This document shows, piece by piece, positions 23,046 to 34,681 of a stretch of 64,000 nucleotides of DNA (position 1 is its first letter; every line of letters begins with the position of its first letter). This DNA comes from Rhizophagus clarus (Eukaryota > Glomeromycota > Glomeromycetes > Glomerales > Glomeraceae). A model generated the notes under the pieces. The model was not told the DNA's origin. It did no database searches and saw only the letters and a program-made list of their open reading frames with translations. The stretch covers positions 372,001-436,000 of the forward strand of contig BLAL01000073.1 in NCBI GenBank assembly GCA_015698045.1. The letters run 5' to 3'. The position numbers and the translations under genes are program-made.

Positions 23046-24060
23046 AAATAATAAAAATAATAGAGAAATAAGTTTTTCCTGAAAAAAAAAAAGAATACCG
23101 TTTATTAATACGAGGGGAAAGGACAAACCTTGAGTCATAGTGTATTCAATGACTTACGTAATTGTTACTCATGATTATATCGCAATTTTAATGTACCCAA
23201 ACAGGAAAAATATTTGATCCGTTATTAAAAGTCCGGTATTAAAAGTATTTTATATTACATTTAAGAAATTTAGTAAAATAATCAAATATTTACAAGATGG
23301 AAGACGCTACCGTTTAACATGATGATCTTATAATTATTAAAGACTAACATTACGAGAATTTTAACTTTTAATTTAGTCTAAACGTAATAAATAAATACAC
23401 TTTCTATAAACGTTTAAGTAATTTAAAATCAGATGTTTCTTTGGTAGTAAATAAAAATTAAAAAAAATTAGATTAGAATTGTTATTAAAAATTATTTCAC
23501 TATATGTATGTTTATATATTAATATTTAATTCAACTTTCTCTGTAAAATAATTTACAAAAATCTATTAAACCAAATTATGAAATTGACGCGTTTTTATTC
23601 CAAATAATTTTTTTCTTTTTTACTAAGTCAAAGTTAATGATAATCAAGATAAGGTATACAGCAAAACTGTCTCAAGTAACTTAACGTAAGCAATCTTGAT
23701 CACGGAATATATATATCACTTTATTATAATACAACACGACGCCTTTTGGATCAAACATCCCGTCCACGATTACATTTTCCTATGTATAAAGGTTGTTTTG
23801 TTAAATTCTTACTCACGCGTACTACTTCGATTTTTTTAAGACACAAAAAAAATGTGAACTCTTTCTGATGAAACAATATTAAAATTCTTTTATATTCACA
23901 CTATGCCGTTCTTTAGTTATGGACAATTAGCTTATAATCAAACAATACTTTTACATCTTCAAGTAAAAGACGCTATCACGCATCATCACATTGACTGAAC
24001 GTCCAAAATCATCAGCTATGATATTCTTGCCCTTTTACAGACATTTTTATGTTAAACGTA

Positions 24061-24892
24061 TTCTGTTACATTCTTTAAAATTTAAGGGTAAATTTGCAAA
24101 TAACTTAAGCTACAATTACAAAACGAATATCATTTATAAAATTCTAGAAAATTACAATATTAGGTTTTAAAATACTTAATATTTTCGCTTATTTGCATCA
24201 AATACTTGATCCGATTCCTTACTATTTTAATCAATGATAGCGCATTTTGTATGTCGGTTTATTATTCGTTTGGGAAATAATATTCAAAAGTAAAGATCTA
24301 GGGTAGAGTTAGGCAATTTTTCATTATAATATTCCTTATGTTCTTTCGATTTTCAAGCTTTAATGCTCCATTTAAGAATCAAAATCAAGATTCTCGATAA
24401 ATATCGTAAGTTTACTATACGAACAATTATTAAAAAGGTGTAATGTGTTTATAATTATGATAATAGTCGTGTGAGATTTTGATTGTTAAAATTGTTTATT
24501 TGACTACAGCTGTATTTTCACCTTAACAAAATAACTAAAACGATGATACATTCACATATTTAATTTAAGTATCTTTTGGCGAAATTGTTGCTCGTTAAAA
24601 TATATATCAATAAATCGATTAAAAGATTGGTATAACAAATATTTAATTACCGATTTTGCTTTAACAACATCAGTTATTGTAAATTTATAGCCCTTTTTTT
24701 AGAAAAACGACTAATTTTTTTTGGAAACGTATAAATATATTCTATAAGTTACGCTGATCCTGGTATGAATTTAAAATATGAACAATTGAAATGATATTAA
24801 TTATCTGTTTTTTTTTTGTTCACGGACTGGATTTATAAAGAGAAAATGTTTATTTATACATATATAGATTCGAATTCATAATACTGTAACAG
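24061..24892. other. AT-rich intergenic DNA
   Basis: Lies between the inverted duplication and kinase K3. No gene, clear repeat or RNA was recognised. The conserved kinase upstream block is absent in front of K3. Confidence 0.45.
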
Positions 24893-26113
24893 CTGCGTCT
24901 CGAAAAATATCGTACCAACAGGCTAAAGATATTATTGGATGATATTATGATCCTCAAGTTTTAAGATTCTTAATAAAATTTCTTCCGGTTTGGTTTATAA
25001 CGTGTGTTGGAAAGATACATCAAATTTCGTAATTAAAAAATTCGTCAGAAATTCTAATAAAGAAACTATTATTAATGAGGTATGTTACTAAACATTTGAT
25101 GCTTTCATTAAAGTAAATCTTTAACTTTGTTATTTTTTTTCCGGATTCATTTAACAGGAATGGTTAATCTTCATCCAAATATAATCAATTTTATGGTTTA
25201 CGGAATTAAAAGATAAATGATTTTATTTGTTATTTTATTGCCTATTCTTATGCGAGAATTTCGTTCACGTGCTGTTATACTAGAATACGCAGAAGGTGAA
25301 ACATTAGAAAAATACTTAAGAGATAATACTATAACTTTTAAATGGGAGAGTCAATTAAAATTTGCTAAAGAAATTTCAAGTGCTATTTTTATGGTTACAT
25401 GTTGATAAGGGAATTATACACGGAGATCTCGTAAGTATATTATATTGTTATATTTTTTTTGTATTTAATACGAATTAACATTCTCTTTTTTAGCATCCTA
25501 ATAATATCTTAATACAAAATGGTACAATAAAATTAACAGATTTTGGATGTTCATGTTTAAAAGGATCAGATAATGATACCAAAGCACGAGGTGTAATCCT
25601 AAGTTTTTTGAAACTCAAAATGATTCATCATATGTCTTAACTGAAAAATCAGATATATATAGTTTGGGAGTAATATTCTGGGAGTAACAAGTCAGAGATC
25701 ACCTTTTGATTTTGGAACAATAAATAATGATGATTCCGAAATTATGATGATTAAGTTGAGAATCTTTGATGGCGAAAGAGAAAAACCCATTCCAAACACA
25801 AATTATATATTCATTGCTCTTTATGAAAGTAAATATAACATTTTATTAAAATTTTAGAACAAAATTTTTTTTTTTTTTATCGCAAATTGATATTAAATTT
25901 ATTTAAACAGAATGTTGGAGATACGAACCAGGTGAAAGACCGGATATTCGTCAAGTAATTGCAGAAATTAATAATATAGATTTAATAGACGACTTAAATT
26001 TCAAAAAAATTGAAAGAACAGAAATCGAAAAAGCAGAAAAATTAGATAATGAAGATTTTGACTTTCCTAATTTTGATGATTGTGACATAAATTCCGATAA
26101 ATATCAAATATAA
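24893..26113 (+). pseudogene. TKL-like protein kinase, decayed copy K3
   Basis: Matches K4 in order: LKILLDD, an N-lobe with VIKKFVRNSNKE, the hinge VILEYAEGETLEKYL, IIHGDL, an ITLTDFGCSCLKG-like segment, SDIYSLGVIF, CWRYEPGERPDIRQV and a tail ending DINSDKYQI. Lesions: 22 bases lost near 24940; 9 bases lost in the glycine loop; two 1-base losses near 25185-25200 in the HPNII exon; a 1-base gain near 25388; loss of the PYMD segment near 25600; a frameshift after SLGVIFW near 25685. The first exon and the upstream block are missing. Confidence 0.85.
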
Positions 26114-27090
26114 ATCTTAGAATATTTCACAATAATATTCTTTTTTCTCCAAAATTCTTTAAAGTTTGTATTATTTGTAACACCAACGAACATTTATTTA
26201 TTTGATATTATAAATTTTTATATTTTTGACAAAGAAATAAAGTACATTTATTTTCATTTATAAATGAGCTTTATTAATACTTATCGTAAGAATCCGCATT
26301 GACAACATATTGTTGCGTAAAATTTATTATTAATTATTACAGAAAAAGTAGGAAAATTTATGATAAATTTTAATTAAAAAAAAAAAGTTCTTTGACATTT
26401 GATCACTTTTTTCTTAGCATATCATCAATTATAATGCAGAAAAGTTTTGATTAAAATTATTTACTAATTCATTTATTAATCATTTGATTTCTTCTATAAA
26501 TTCATGTATTTAATATTTTACAGTAAATTCATCCTTTACTCCATTAAAAAAAAAATACTTTTATAGAGGCAGCATAAATTATATACCTTAGTTTGATGTA
26601 TTTCTTATGTAGAACATGAAGTTAATTATTGAGCAAAAATTAACTTGTATGTGTAAATTTCAAAGTAGGCACCAAGTAAGTATAAACTAGAAAACGGGAA
26701 CCGTTTGGGTATCTGTAACATATCAGAACGTCAAATTTTTACTCTAGAATAAGAATAATCGGAACGTAACAGGTATCATTACGCCTTAGTATCTCGAATG
26801 TAGTACTGCTGAAGTGAATGTGAATGAAAGAAAAAATATGAAAACGCCAAATGCAAACACTCATGCATTGTGTATATCATAATGAAATTGGGTTAAAGAA
26901 TGGGAGTTCATGCAATGCCTTTAGTAGTTTGGATAATCAAAGAAGAATTTATGTCATTAACTTTGGTCCTATTAAAAAAAAAAAAGTGATTTATGAACAT
27001 GACAAAATGGCACTAACGTAAAACATAGATGCTGCAAAAATATTTATGCCATACGGGTCATCACATTATTACAATTATTACATGTGATAA
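26114..27090. other. AT-rich intergenic DNA
   Basis: 3' flank of K3 and spacer. A few stretches of mixed composition around 26690-26930 show no intact frame. No feature defended. Confidence 0.4.
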
Positions 27091-27860
27091 CTATGGCAAA
27101 CCGTTCTATGTCAAAAGTCTGCTGATTTTCAACAGACCCCCTGTGATTAGTCTGCCGTTTTACAGCACACCAACCGGTTGGAAAATTATAACTAAATTTA
27201 GTAGTTTATGAATAAATTTGGAAATTTTTGCGGATCTTTTGATTGTAGGATAAAAATTCAATTTTATCACAAAAAACATTGAACAAACTTCATTTAAAAA
27301 TTGATGTTAGATAAACAAATTTTTATAAATTTAAATTCAAAAGATATTTCATAAAATATTGAAATAGTGTTAAATTAGTAGATTCTCTTTTAATTTTAGA
27401 AAAATCATGTCACATAATGCAACATGAATTCATTTTTCTTAAGAATTTACTAATTGTATGTTTATTTTCTGCTTATAATTAAATTTAATAATATTTCTAT
27501 ACTTATAAAATGGCTTTTAAATTTAATTTATTTGTCTAGAATTAATTTTAAGTAAAGTTCAATATTTTTGTGATAAAAAATTGAATTTTTATCCTACAAA
27601 CCAGAAGGTCTGCAAAAATTTCCAAATTTATCCATAAATTACTAAATTTAGTTATCATTTTCCAACCGGTTGGTAAAACTATTGCAAAAGGCAGTTTTGT
27701 GCTGATCTGTTTGTACAACACATCACCTGCTACAATAACAGCAGGGGACCTGCAGAGGCACCTGCAGAAAACAGAGGGGGGTGTGCTGTAAAACAGCAGA
27801 CTCCCTGCTAAAAATCACAGGGGGCCTGTTGAAAATCAGCAGACTTTTGGTTTTCCATAG
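27091..27860. mobile_element. CTATGG-ended foldback element, 770 bp
   Basis: Outer ends CTATGGCAAACC and GGTTTTCCATAG are inverted, with ATAA next to each (27087-27090, 27861-27864) as a possible 4-bp target duplication. Long inverted arms follow: AAGTCTGCTGATTTTCAACA, CCCCCTGTGAT, CCAACCGGTTGGAAAAT, AACTAAATTTAGTA, TAAAAATTCAATTTTATCAC and their reverse complements. The right arm has about 100 extra bases rich in CTGCAG and GGGGG that the left arm lacks. AT-rich centre and no transposase frame. Confidence 0.7.
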
Positions 27861-28155
27861 ATAACGCATTTTAGTACTACCAGATGATTGATCGCGGAAA
27901 AAATATTCTCCGTTCGTAGCACAGAATTTTATATAAAAAAAACCGCCATTTATATTCTTTTCACTTTCCTTTTCTCGTTTTCTCCTTTTAATTCTCTTAT
28001 CCTGGTCAATATTTAGTTTTTATTTTAGTGTTAAATTTATATTCACTTTCATCTCTTTTATTCCCGCTATTTTTTAATTTCAAAATTCGAATTGAAAAAG
28101 TATAAGAAACCCGAAATATTAGTTACCAGTTGATAAATAACTGAATACCTGAAAA

Positions 28156-28200
28156 CTGCGCCACAACAAAAAAAAGGAGGGGAAGCTATTTAAATGGTTT
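28156..28200 (+). promoter_or_regulatory. Conserved kinase upstream block, K4 copy
   Basis: GCGCCACAACAAAAAAAAGG followed by AGCTATTTAAATGG, 7-8 bases before the ATG at 28208. The same arrangement as at K1 and K2. Confidence 0.5.
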
Positions 28201-28207
28201 TTTCTTT

Positions 28208-29604
28208 ATGACGCAGCAGAAAATTGTGATACAGTGCAATTCCAAATATGAAAGTCAACAATGAACCGCTGCGACATCTTTGATTAATATAGTAATTAGT
28301 AATTCAAATTCATCATATTGACAGCTGCGTCTCGAAGAGTTTCGCACTAACAGGATAAAGATATTATTGGATGACGAGGTATCACAAATTATTAATTATT
28401 ATGATTCACAAGGCTTTAAGATTCTTGATAAGATTTTCTCTGGAGCACCCGCCATGGTTTATGATGTATGTTGGAAGAGTACATCGAATTTCGCAATTAA
28501 AAAATTCGTTGGAAATTCTAATAAAGAAGCCATTATTAACGAGGTTTTGTTTATATTAATCAATTTAATATTGTTATTTAAATAAATTTTTAACTTCGTT
28601 AATTTTTCCTTCTAGATTCATTTAACGGGAATAGTTAATCTTCATCCAAATATTATTCAATTTTATGGAGTTACGAAATTAGAGGGTAAAATACTTTATT
28701 TAATTATTTGTATTTGTAATACTGTTTTTATGTGATATGTTGTTTACGTGTTTTTTATGCTTTAGATGAAATAGATTATTCACTTGTACTTGGATATGCA
28801 GAAGGTGGAACATTAGGAAAATATTTAAGAGATAATACTAAAACTTTTAAATGGGAGAGCCAATTAAAATTTGCTAAAGAAATTTCTAGTGCGATTTCAT
28901 GGTTACATCATGATAAGAAAATCATACACGGAGATCTTGTAAGTATATTGTATTAATATTATCTTATATTCTTTTATATTTAATACTAATTAACGCATTC
29001 TTTTTTTATTAGCATCCCAATAATATCTTAATACAAAAAGATACACTTAAATTAGCAGATCATGCTTGAAAGGACCAGACAGCAGTACTGAAGTGCGAGG
29101 TGTAATACCTTATATGGATCCCAAATTTTTCGAAACTCAAAATCGTTCGTATGGCTTAACCGAAAAATCAGATATATATAGTTTGGGAGTAATATTTTGG
29201 GAATTAACAAGTTGTAAATCACCTTTTGATTTTGAAACAAAAAGTAATGATCTTTTTGAAATTTTTAAAATCAAGTCTGATATTCTTAACGGTAAAAGAG
29301 AAAAACCTATTTCAAACACAAATTATAAATTCGTTGCGCTTTATAGAAGTAAGTATAATACTACGCAATAATTTTTTCTTTAAAAAAAAAAAAAACTTTT
29401 TTTATTGAAGTTTAATTTAATTTTATTTATGTAGACTGTTGGCAACATGAACCGGATGAAAGACCAGATATTCGTCAAGTAATTTTGGAAATTAATGATA
29501 CCGAATCTACAAATGTACCAAATAATTTTAATTTTGAAGAAATCGAAACAGCGGAAAATTTAGATGAAGATTTTGTCTACCAAGTTGTGATGGTTATGAC
29601 ATAA
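28208..29604 (+). pseudogene. TKL-like protein kinase, DFG-deleted copy K4
   Basis: Exons: 28208-28225, 28325-28543, 28616-28685, 28766-28938, about 29013-29350, and from about 29435 to 29604. The N-lobe and catalytic loop are intact: FAIKKFVGNSNKEAIINEV, LVLGYAEGGTLGKYL, KKIIHGDL. At 29060 ten bases are missing relative to K2, so GCAGAT joins CATGCT. This removes FG of DFG and shifts into TGA at 29068-29070. Downstream sequence otherwise stays open (GVIPYMDPKFFETQ, SLGVIFWELTS, CWQHEPDERPDIRQV). A second shift near 29585 alters the tail. The intron-2 donor is weak (GTTTTG). If translated, it would be an N-lobe-plus-catalytic-loop fragment. Confidence 0.85.
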
Positions 29605-30597
29605 ATTCTGATAAATATAAATCTTAGATAATTTTGTTGTGATACTCTTTTTATTTTTTTATGTAACTTGCAGAATATTATTACTTTATCAAATAAATAC
29701 AACTTATATCGATTATCAACTGAATGTAATATGTGTTGCTGAAGAGCTTTTAACTAATTTGTATCGATGCTTGCTGGGTTAATCTTATATCCTTACACAA
29801 ATAAACGTAACATTTAAAATACAATAAAGAAAACAATAAATAACAACATTACTTTATGTTCTTTTGCAACTTTATGCCTTCGTATAATTATCATTTAAAT
29901 TCGTTAATCCAGAGCATATTTCTACTTTATCGTTAAAAAATATTTCAAACGTGAGAAAACCGGCAATTAAGATTAAAAACCTCTATTTCCTATAGACGTG
30001 TTTGTAATCAAAGCTAATATTTTTATAGAACTTTTTCAAAAAAAAAAAGGTAATAATAATAATAATAATATAATAAAATTTGCAAAATATTAATGATTTT
30101 TTTTTAGTGAAAAGAATAAATCGCTTTTTTATACCCCAACAATGATAAAATTCCGCGACATTACGAATTAAGATGATCTATCTTGCTCGGTTAAACTTTT
30201 TTTCAATCATGATTAGCTTCCATCCAATGATGATAAATATTGATTCCGACTATTTCGATATAGGAATTATAAATAGACATTTAGAATAATTTTCTATATA
30301 TTGATGCTAACAATATGAAGGTACTACCGTTTAATGCACCAGGTTACCGCAATTTTTGCAGATCACTGACAAATGACCATTACAAATAATTGATCATTTG
30401 TAATTTGTCATGTCATATTTGACGATCAACGCCTGATTGTTATATTTATAATCAGAGGAAACAATTACGAATATTAGTAAATTCTCACGATTATCATGAT
30501 TTTTAATCTCATTTTTTTTTAATTAAATACAATAAACGATGTTAAACTTCTCTGTAAAAAAAAAAAAGGTATACAAATAATAAAATCTTAATTCAAA
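29605..30597. other. Intergenic, promoter side of the NmrA-like gene
   Basis: AT-rich spacer. A short inverted pair (AAATGACCATTACAAATAATTGATCATTTG) lies near 30372-30402. A poly-A run and ATACAAATAATAAAATC precede the ATG. No convincing TATA box can be separated from background. Confidence 0.4.
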
Positions 30598-31571
30598 ATG
30601 AGTTCACAATTCAAAACTGTGACTATTGCAGGAGGAACGGGTCTTTTAGGCTATAATATTGCTGAGGCTTTTTTGAATGATGGATCTTATGATGTGAAGA
30701 TTTTTCGAAGGAAACCAAAAACCGAAAATGAGAAAGCTAATTTGTTAGCTTCTAAGGGCGCAGAAATTGTATATGTAGATTACGATCAAAAAGATGATCT
30801 AGTCAAAGCTCTTAAAGGGACAGACGTCGTTGTCAGTGTTATAAGTGATTCCACTGGTAACCTTTTCGAAAGTCAGGTTCCACTATTGATTGCTGCCAAA
30901 GAAGCCTCAGTAAAGAGGTTCATCCCATCCGAATTTGGTGGCGAGTTTAAGTACGATTTCGATTTTTTTTTTTTTATCTTTTTTCTTGTTAATGCATAAA
31001 TTTACTGTTTTATTAGAGTTGGAGTTCATCCAATCCCAGACGGTAAAATCAAATTTGAAGAAGAGGTGATAAAAAGTGGGCTTGAATACACGATTATCTT
31101 TAATGGATTATTTCAAGAATTCCTTAGCTGGATTGGATTTGACGTCAAGAATAAAAAAGCTACGTTCTACGCGGATGGCAACAAAAGGTTACATACTACT
31201 TCTTTAGCTGATGTTGGCAGATATACCGTAGAAACACTTAAAATGCCGGAAGCTCGTAATTCCTTTATTAAAGTCGCAGGCGTTACCATGTCATTAAACG
31301 AGTACCTTCAAAAGTTTGAAGAAATTTCTGGTTAGAATTACATCGTCTTTTATAACTCAATCATTTCAAAACTATTAGCTAATAATTATGTATTTATGAA
31401 GGCTCAAAGTGGGAAGTTGTTGTAGATGAAGAGGTAAAATATAGATACAAAAACAAGATTGACCCGATTCCTTCGCCCGAAGAAAATTTCAAGGCCACCC
31501 TTGTGCAAAACGATCAGTTTAAAGATTTAGATAATGATAAATTCAGTTTTACTCCTCGTCCAGTCATGTGA
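30598..31571 (+). CDS. NmrA-like / isoflavone-reductase-like NAD(P)-binding protein
   Basis: Atypical short-chain dehydrogenase family. Exons 30598-30950, 31017-31330, 31402-31571 (TGA), GT-AG and in phase, 278 residues. The N-terminal Rossmann motif is GGTGLLGYNIAEAF (residues ~12-25) and is followed by RRKPK, a basic patch usual for NADPH preference. Then DYDQKDDLVKALKGTDVVVS, KRFIPSEFGGEF and EYTIIFNGLFQEF match the family order. The catalytic Lys seen in true phenylpropanoid reductases is not evident, so it may be a redox sensor/regulator (NmrA type) rather than an enzyme. The substrate is unknown. Probably cytosolic: no signal peptide or membrane segment. Confidence 0.85.
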
Positions 31572-32420
31572 AAGAGGCGGCATAATTCATGACGATATAC
31601 TTTCTATTCTATATTTTATCAAATTATTATTTCTATATCATTAGAATTAACGTTATTCGTATCCAAATTTTTTCTGAACATTTTTTTTTATAACAGAAAT
31701 AAACAAAGTTTTAGTATCTCCTTACGAATATGTTTCTACTTACAATGAATTTCTAATAATATTTGTGCATTTTTTTTCTTGATATTTGTTAGATTAGAAT
31801 AATCGGTCACGTGGATTTATGTATTCACTTCACGAGACCCGAACTATACACTCTGGAGTCTGTATTTACAATAAACTGACAGAAATATAAACTATTTAAA
31901 GACTGTTAATGTTAAATATTGCTTCATAGTCAAATGAAATTGACATACGATTTTCAAATTCTATTATCGTAAGCCATAATTAAAAAGGTCATAATTCATA
32001 ATTATCCTACCATAAACTTGATGTTAAAATTATGGATAGCAATTTATGCAATTTATGTATTGTATCAATATATTTATATGAATCTATAGTATATGTTATT
32101 TTTTTATACAGTAAACTCCGGTATAACACTCAGAATTAATAATTTGGAGTGTATCGATTCATTTTATATCAACCACTATAGAATTTAAACATGAACTTAA
32201 AGTTTATAACTTTTTATGAATGTTTCACTTAATTTATCAAAAATGAATCCAAACTGTTAATATTTTGATTCTGCATTCGTATAATTTTTTTTGAAAAATT
32301 CTTTTTCGTGACAATACATAACATTTATTTGAAATGTACAATACAGCAATGTATTATAGATTACAATATATTGTGAAAATGAAAACTTTCATTTTATCAG
32401 GAAATTCGGAAAAAAGTTCG
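31572..32420. other. Intergenic DNA
   Basis: 3' flank of the NmrA-like gene, then AT-rich spacer before a relic copy. No other feature seen. Confidence 0.4.
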
Positions 32421-32421
32421 T

Positions 32422-32660
32422 ATGTTCACAATTCAAGATCATAACTATCTCTGGAGGCACTGATACTTTAGGTTATCGCATTGCTGAGGCCTTTTGAGCG
32501 ATGGATCTTAATATATGAGATTCTTTGAAGGAAACCAGAAACCAGAAATAAAAAAGCTAAATTTTTGCATAAAAAATTGTGTATGCAGACTGCGATCAAA
32601 AAGATGATCTAGTAAAAGTTCTTAAAGGAACAGATGTTTTTGTAAGTGGAGCCGCTGGTA
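32422..32660 (+). pseudogene. Relic of a second NmrA-like gene
   Basis: Aligns with the first exon of the gene at 30598: TTCACAATTCAA, GGAGGCACTGATACTTTAGG (the Rossmann loop, glycine changed), GCTGAGGCCTTTTGA (in-frame stop replacing the next residues), GATGGATCTTA, GAAGGAAACCAGAAACC, TGCGATCAAAAAGATGATCT and AAAGGAACAGATG. Homology stops before exon 2. A truncated, dead tandem duplicate. Confidence 0.8.
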
Positions 32661-34156
32661 ATAGGATATTTATAATATGACTTCAATTTTTCTACACAAA
32701 GAACTTTTGTCACATGATTTCCGATTTTAACTTCAACGAATTCAAGTGATATAAATTAATTAGCCCGTTACTCACTTATAAATATCATACAATTATTACG
32801 ACAACTTTACATATGATATACTGCGTAACAATAAGCTCGTTCAGTTGTTAGTATTAATTAGGTTGTGGCTTTTAAATGGTTATGTATTAATGATATGAAA
32901 AGCTTGTACTAGTTATACTTTATATCTCATCAGTTCATCGCATATTCTTTCAATTTTGACTACAAACCTAGCATTCAATTGATGATTTACTTTGCCATGG
33001 TTTCATATAAAATGTGATAAAAAAAATCATATGCGCGTGTTGCTATGTTCTCTGTTTTTATTAACAGTATGATAACCACCAAAAAGTTTAATATATCAGG
33101 TTAGCATGAACTGCTATTACATGTGTTTATAAAAAAGAAACCATATATAAAGCCCCCACTAGCAAGGAACAAGTTACTAGAGTACACTTACAGTAGTGCA
33201 TCACTCGATCAAGTAGGTAACAAGACGGCTAGTATAAAACAAGAGAACAAAAATAATTCAGTTTTCTCTGAGTTATTAAAGCGGGTGCCATCATTCCGGA
33301 GAAAAAAAACAACTTTCGTTGCCATATACCACTAAACTACTATTTCAACCTAAATTTTGCCAAGACTAGGCGTAATTGTTCCACTGTGATATTACCCTTA
33401 GGCCCGGAACGGGACTTATTTTTCTTTGAGGATCGCTGCTTCTTTGAGTAATTTTAACCATTTTACCCTACAGCGTAAGTTCATTGACGATTTTGATGGA
33501 ATCAGAAGATTTAGGTTGCCATTTAGCCTGGGCATATCATCTGAGAACTGACCCAACTCGATGATCATTTTGGTAAAATTATTATCTGACAGATGTTGAA
33601 ATGGATTCCAATGCTGATAAAGTCTGAGGCGTTTCGATATCATGGAAGATGCTTCGACTGCTTCGTGTTATTATTTGTAATGCCAAAATTACCCAAAAAA
33701 TTCTACAATCACATGATAAATTTGCAAATTAAATTTGTAGTTCCACAACTTTTTATTACTGATATTCTGGTCTAAACGATAACTGATTTAAACCTGGTAA
33801 TCGCAACCCATTCTAACCTAGTGTTAATTGATTGTATATTTCGAGCAAAACAATTTAGATATAATCCACATGTCATTTTTTTGTTGACCGCGTTTCAGTT
33901 TGATAAACAACAATGTCCAAAGAAAATTTTTTATTTTTGGAAAAAATGCAATTTCCCATATAAAAGCACAAATAAGTATATATAAAATGTTACAGTAAGT
34001 ACCTAGTACGTAGATGCTTCATCCTTTAATATACTAATTATTTAATAGTATGAACATCGGCAGAATAAAGAATATTTTATATGTTATTCTCTGCCTTAGC
34101 ACAATTACAATTATATTAATATTCATTGCTATAAATTATATATTTAGAAATGAGTA
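32661..34156. other. Intergenic with unassigned short frames
   Basis: Frames at 33123-33335 (+, 70 codons) and 33416-33643 (-, 75 codons) have mixed composition and lie in slightly GC-richer DNA. Neither shows a known domain or a supporting neighbour. They may be decayed coding sequence. The rest is AT-rich. Confidence 0.35.
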
Positions 34157-34681
34157 CAGTCACAAAGTTTTATTAATTTTCATTAAAATTTATGTAAAAA
34201 AATAACTTTTAAAATGATTAATAATGTGTTGGCCCTCCCTTTGCTTCTAGTACTGCATTGATTCGTTGTGGCATTGAGGCAACAACATCTTCAAAAATGG
34301 AGCATTCCAATTTTTCCCATTCTTTAATTAGTGTAGTTTTAAGTTCATTACAGTTCTAGAAAGACTTTCCGACTCTGAATATTGTCTTTTAACTGTTTCC
34401 AAATGTTCTCTATTGGATTTAAATCAGGGGAAATGGCCGGCCAATCAATAATTATTTTCGCAGTATGAATAGGCGCATTATCTTGTTGAAAATTGTTGTC
34501 CTTCCTGTTAATTCGCAAACTGTATGATAAAATGGATGGAGTTGTTTATTTAATATTCTAATGTAAGTATTTGAATTAATTTTTTCATTTCCTTCTTTAT
34601 TTTCATCACAGAAAATTAATGGTCCTTTTATCCCTCCTGTAAACATCCCAAACCATAACAGATTTTCGACCACTTTTAAAG

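Larger units (their letters stand above)
21712..24060 (+). repeat. Segmental inverted duplication, copy A
   Basis: Collinear with the reverse complement of about 55440-58330. Anchor strings include TGGGTTACATTGC (21800), GTTCAGCCATATCTGCATTA, the ORF at 22251-22826, the AAAAAAAAGTAACGAAAAT minisatellite, GGACAAACCTTGAGTCATAG, CAGCAAAACTG, ACATTTTCCTATGTATAAAG and CGTCCAAAATCATCAGCTAT. Copy B lacks about 90 bases near 23680-23780 but has a far longer minisatellite. Outer borders fade, so they are approximate. Confidence 0.8.

Noticed and set aside
22851-23138. 95-codon Phe-rich frame on the - strand
   Set aside because: The same minisatellite read in the other copy; low complexity.
29137-29319. 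60-codon - strand frame, also at 18521-18703 on +
   Set aside because: Antisense shadow of the kinase DFG exon, present wherever that exon is.
33123-33643. Two 70-75 codon frames as genes
   Set aside because: No domain, no duplicate, no supporting splice or promoter context; kept only as unassigned frames.
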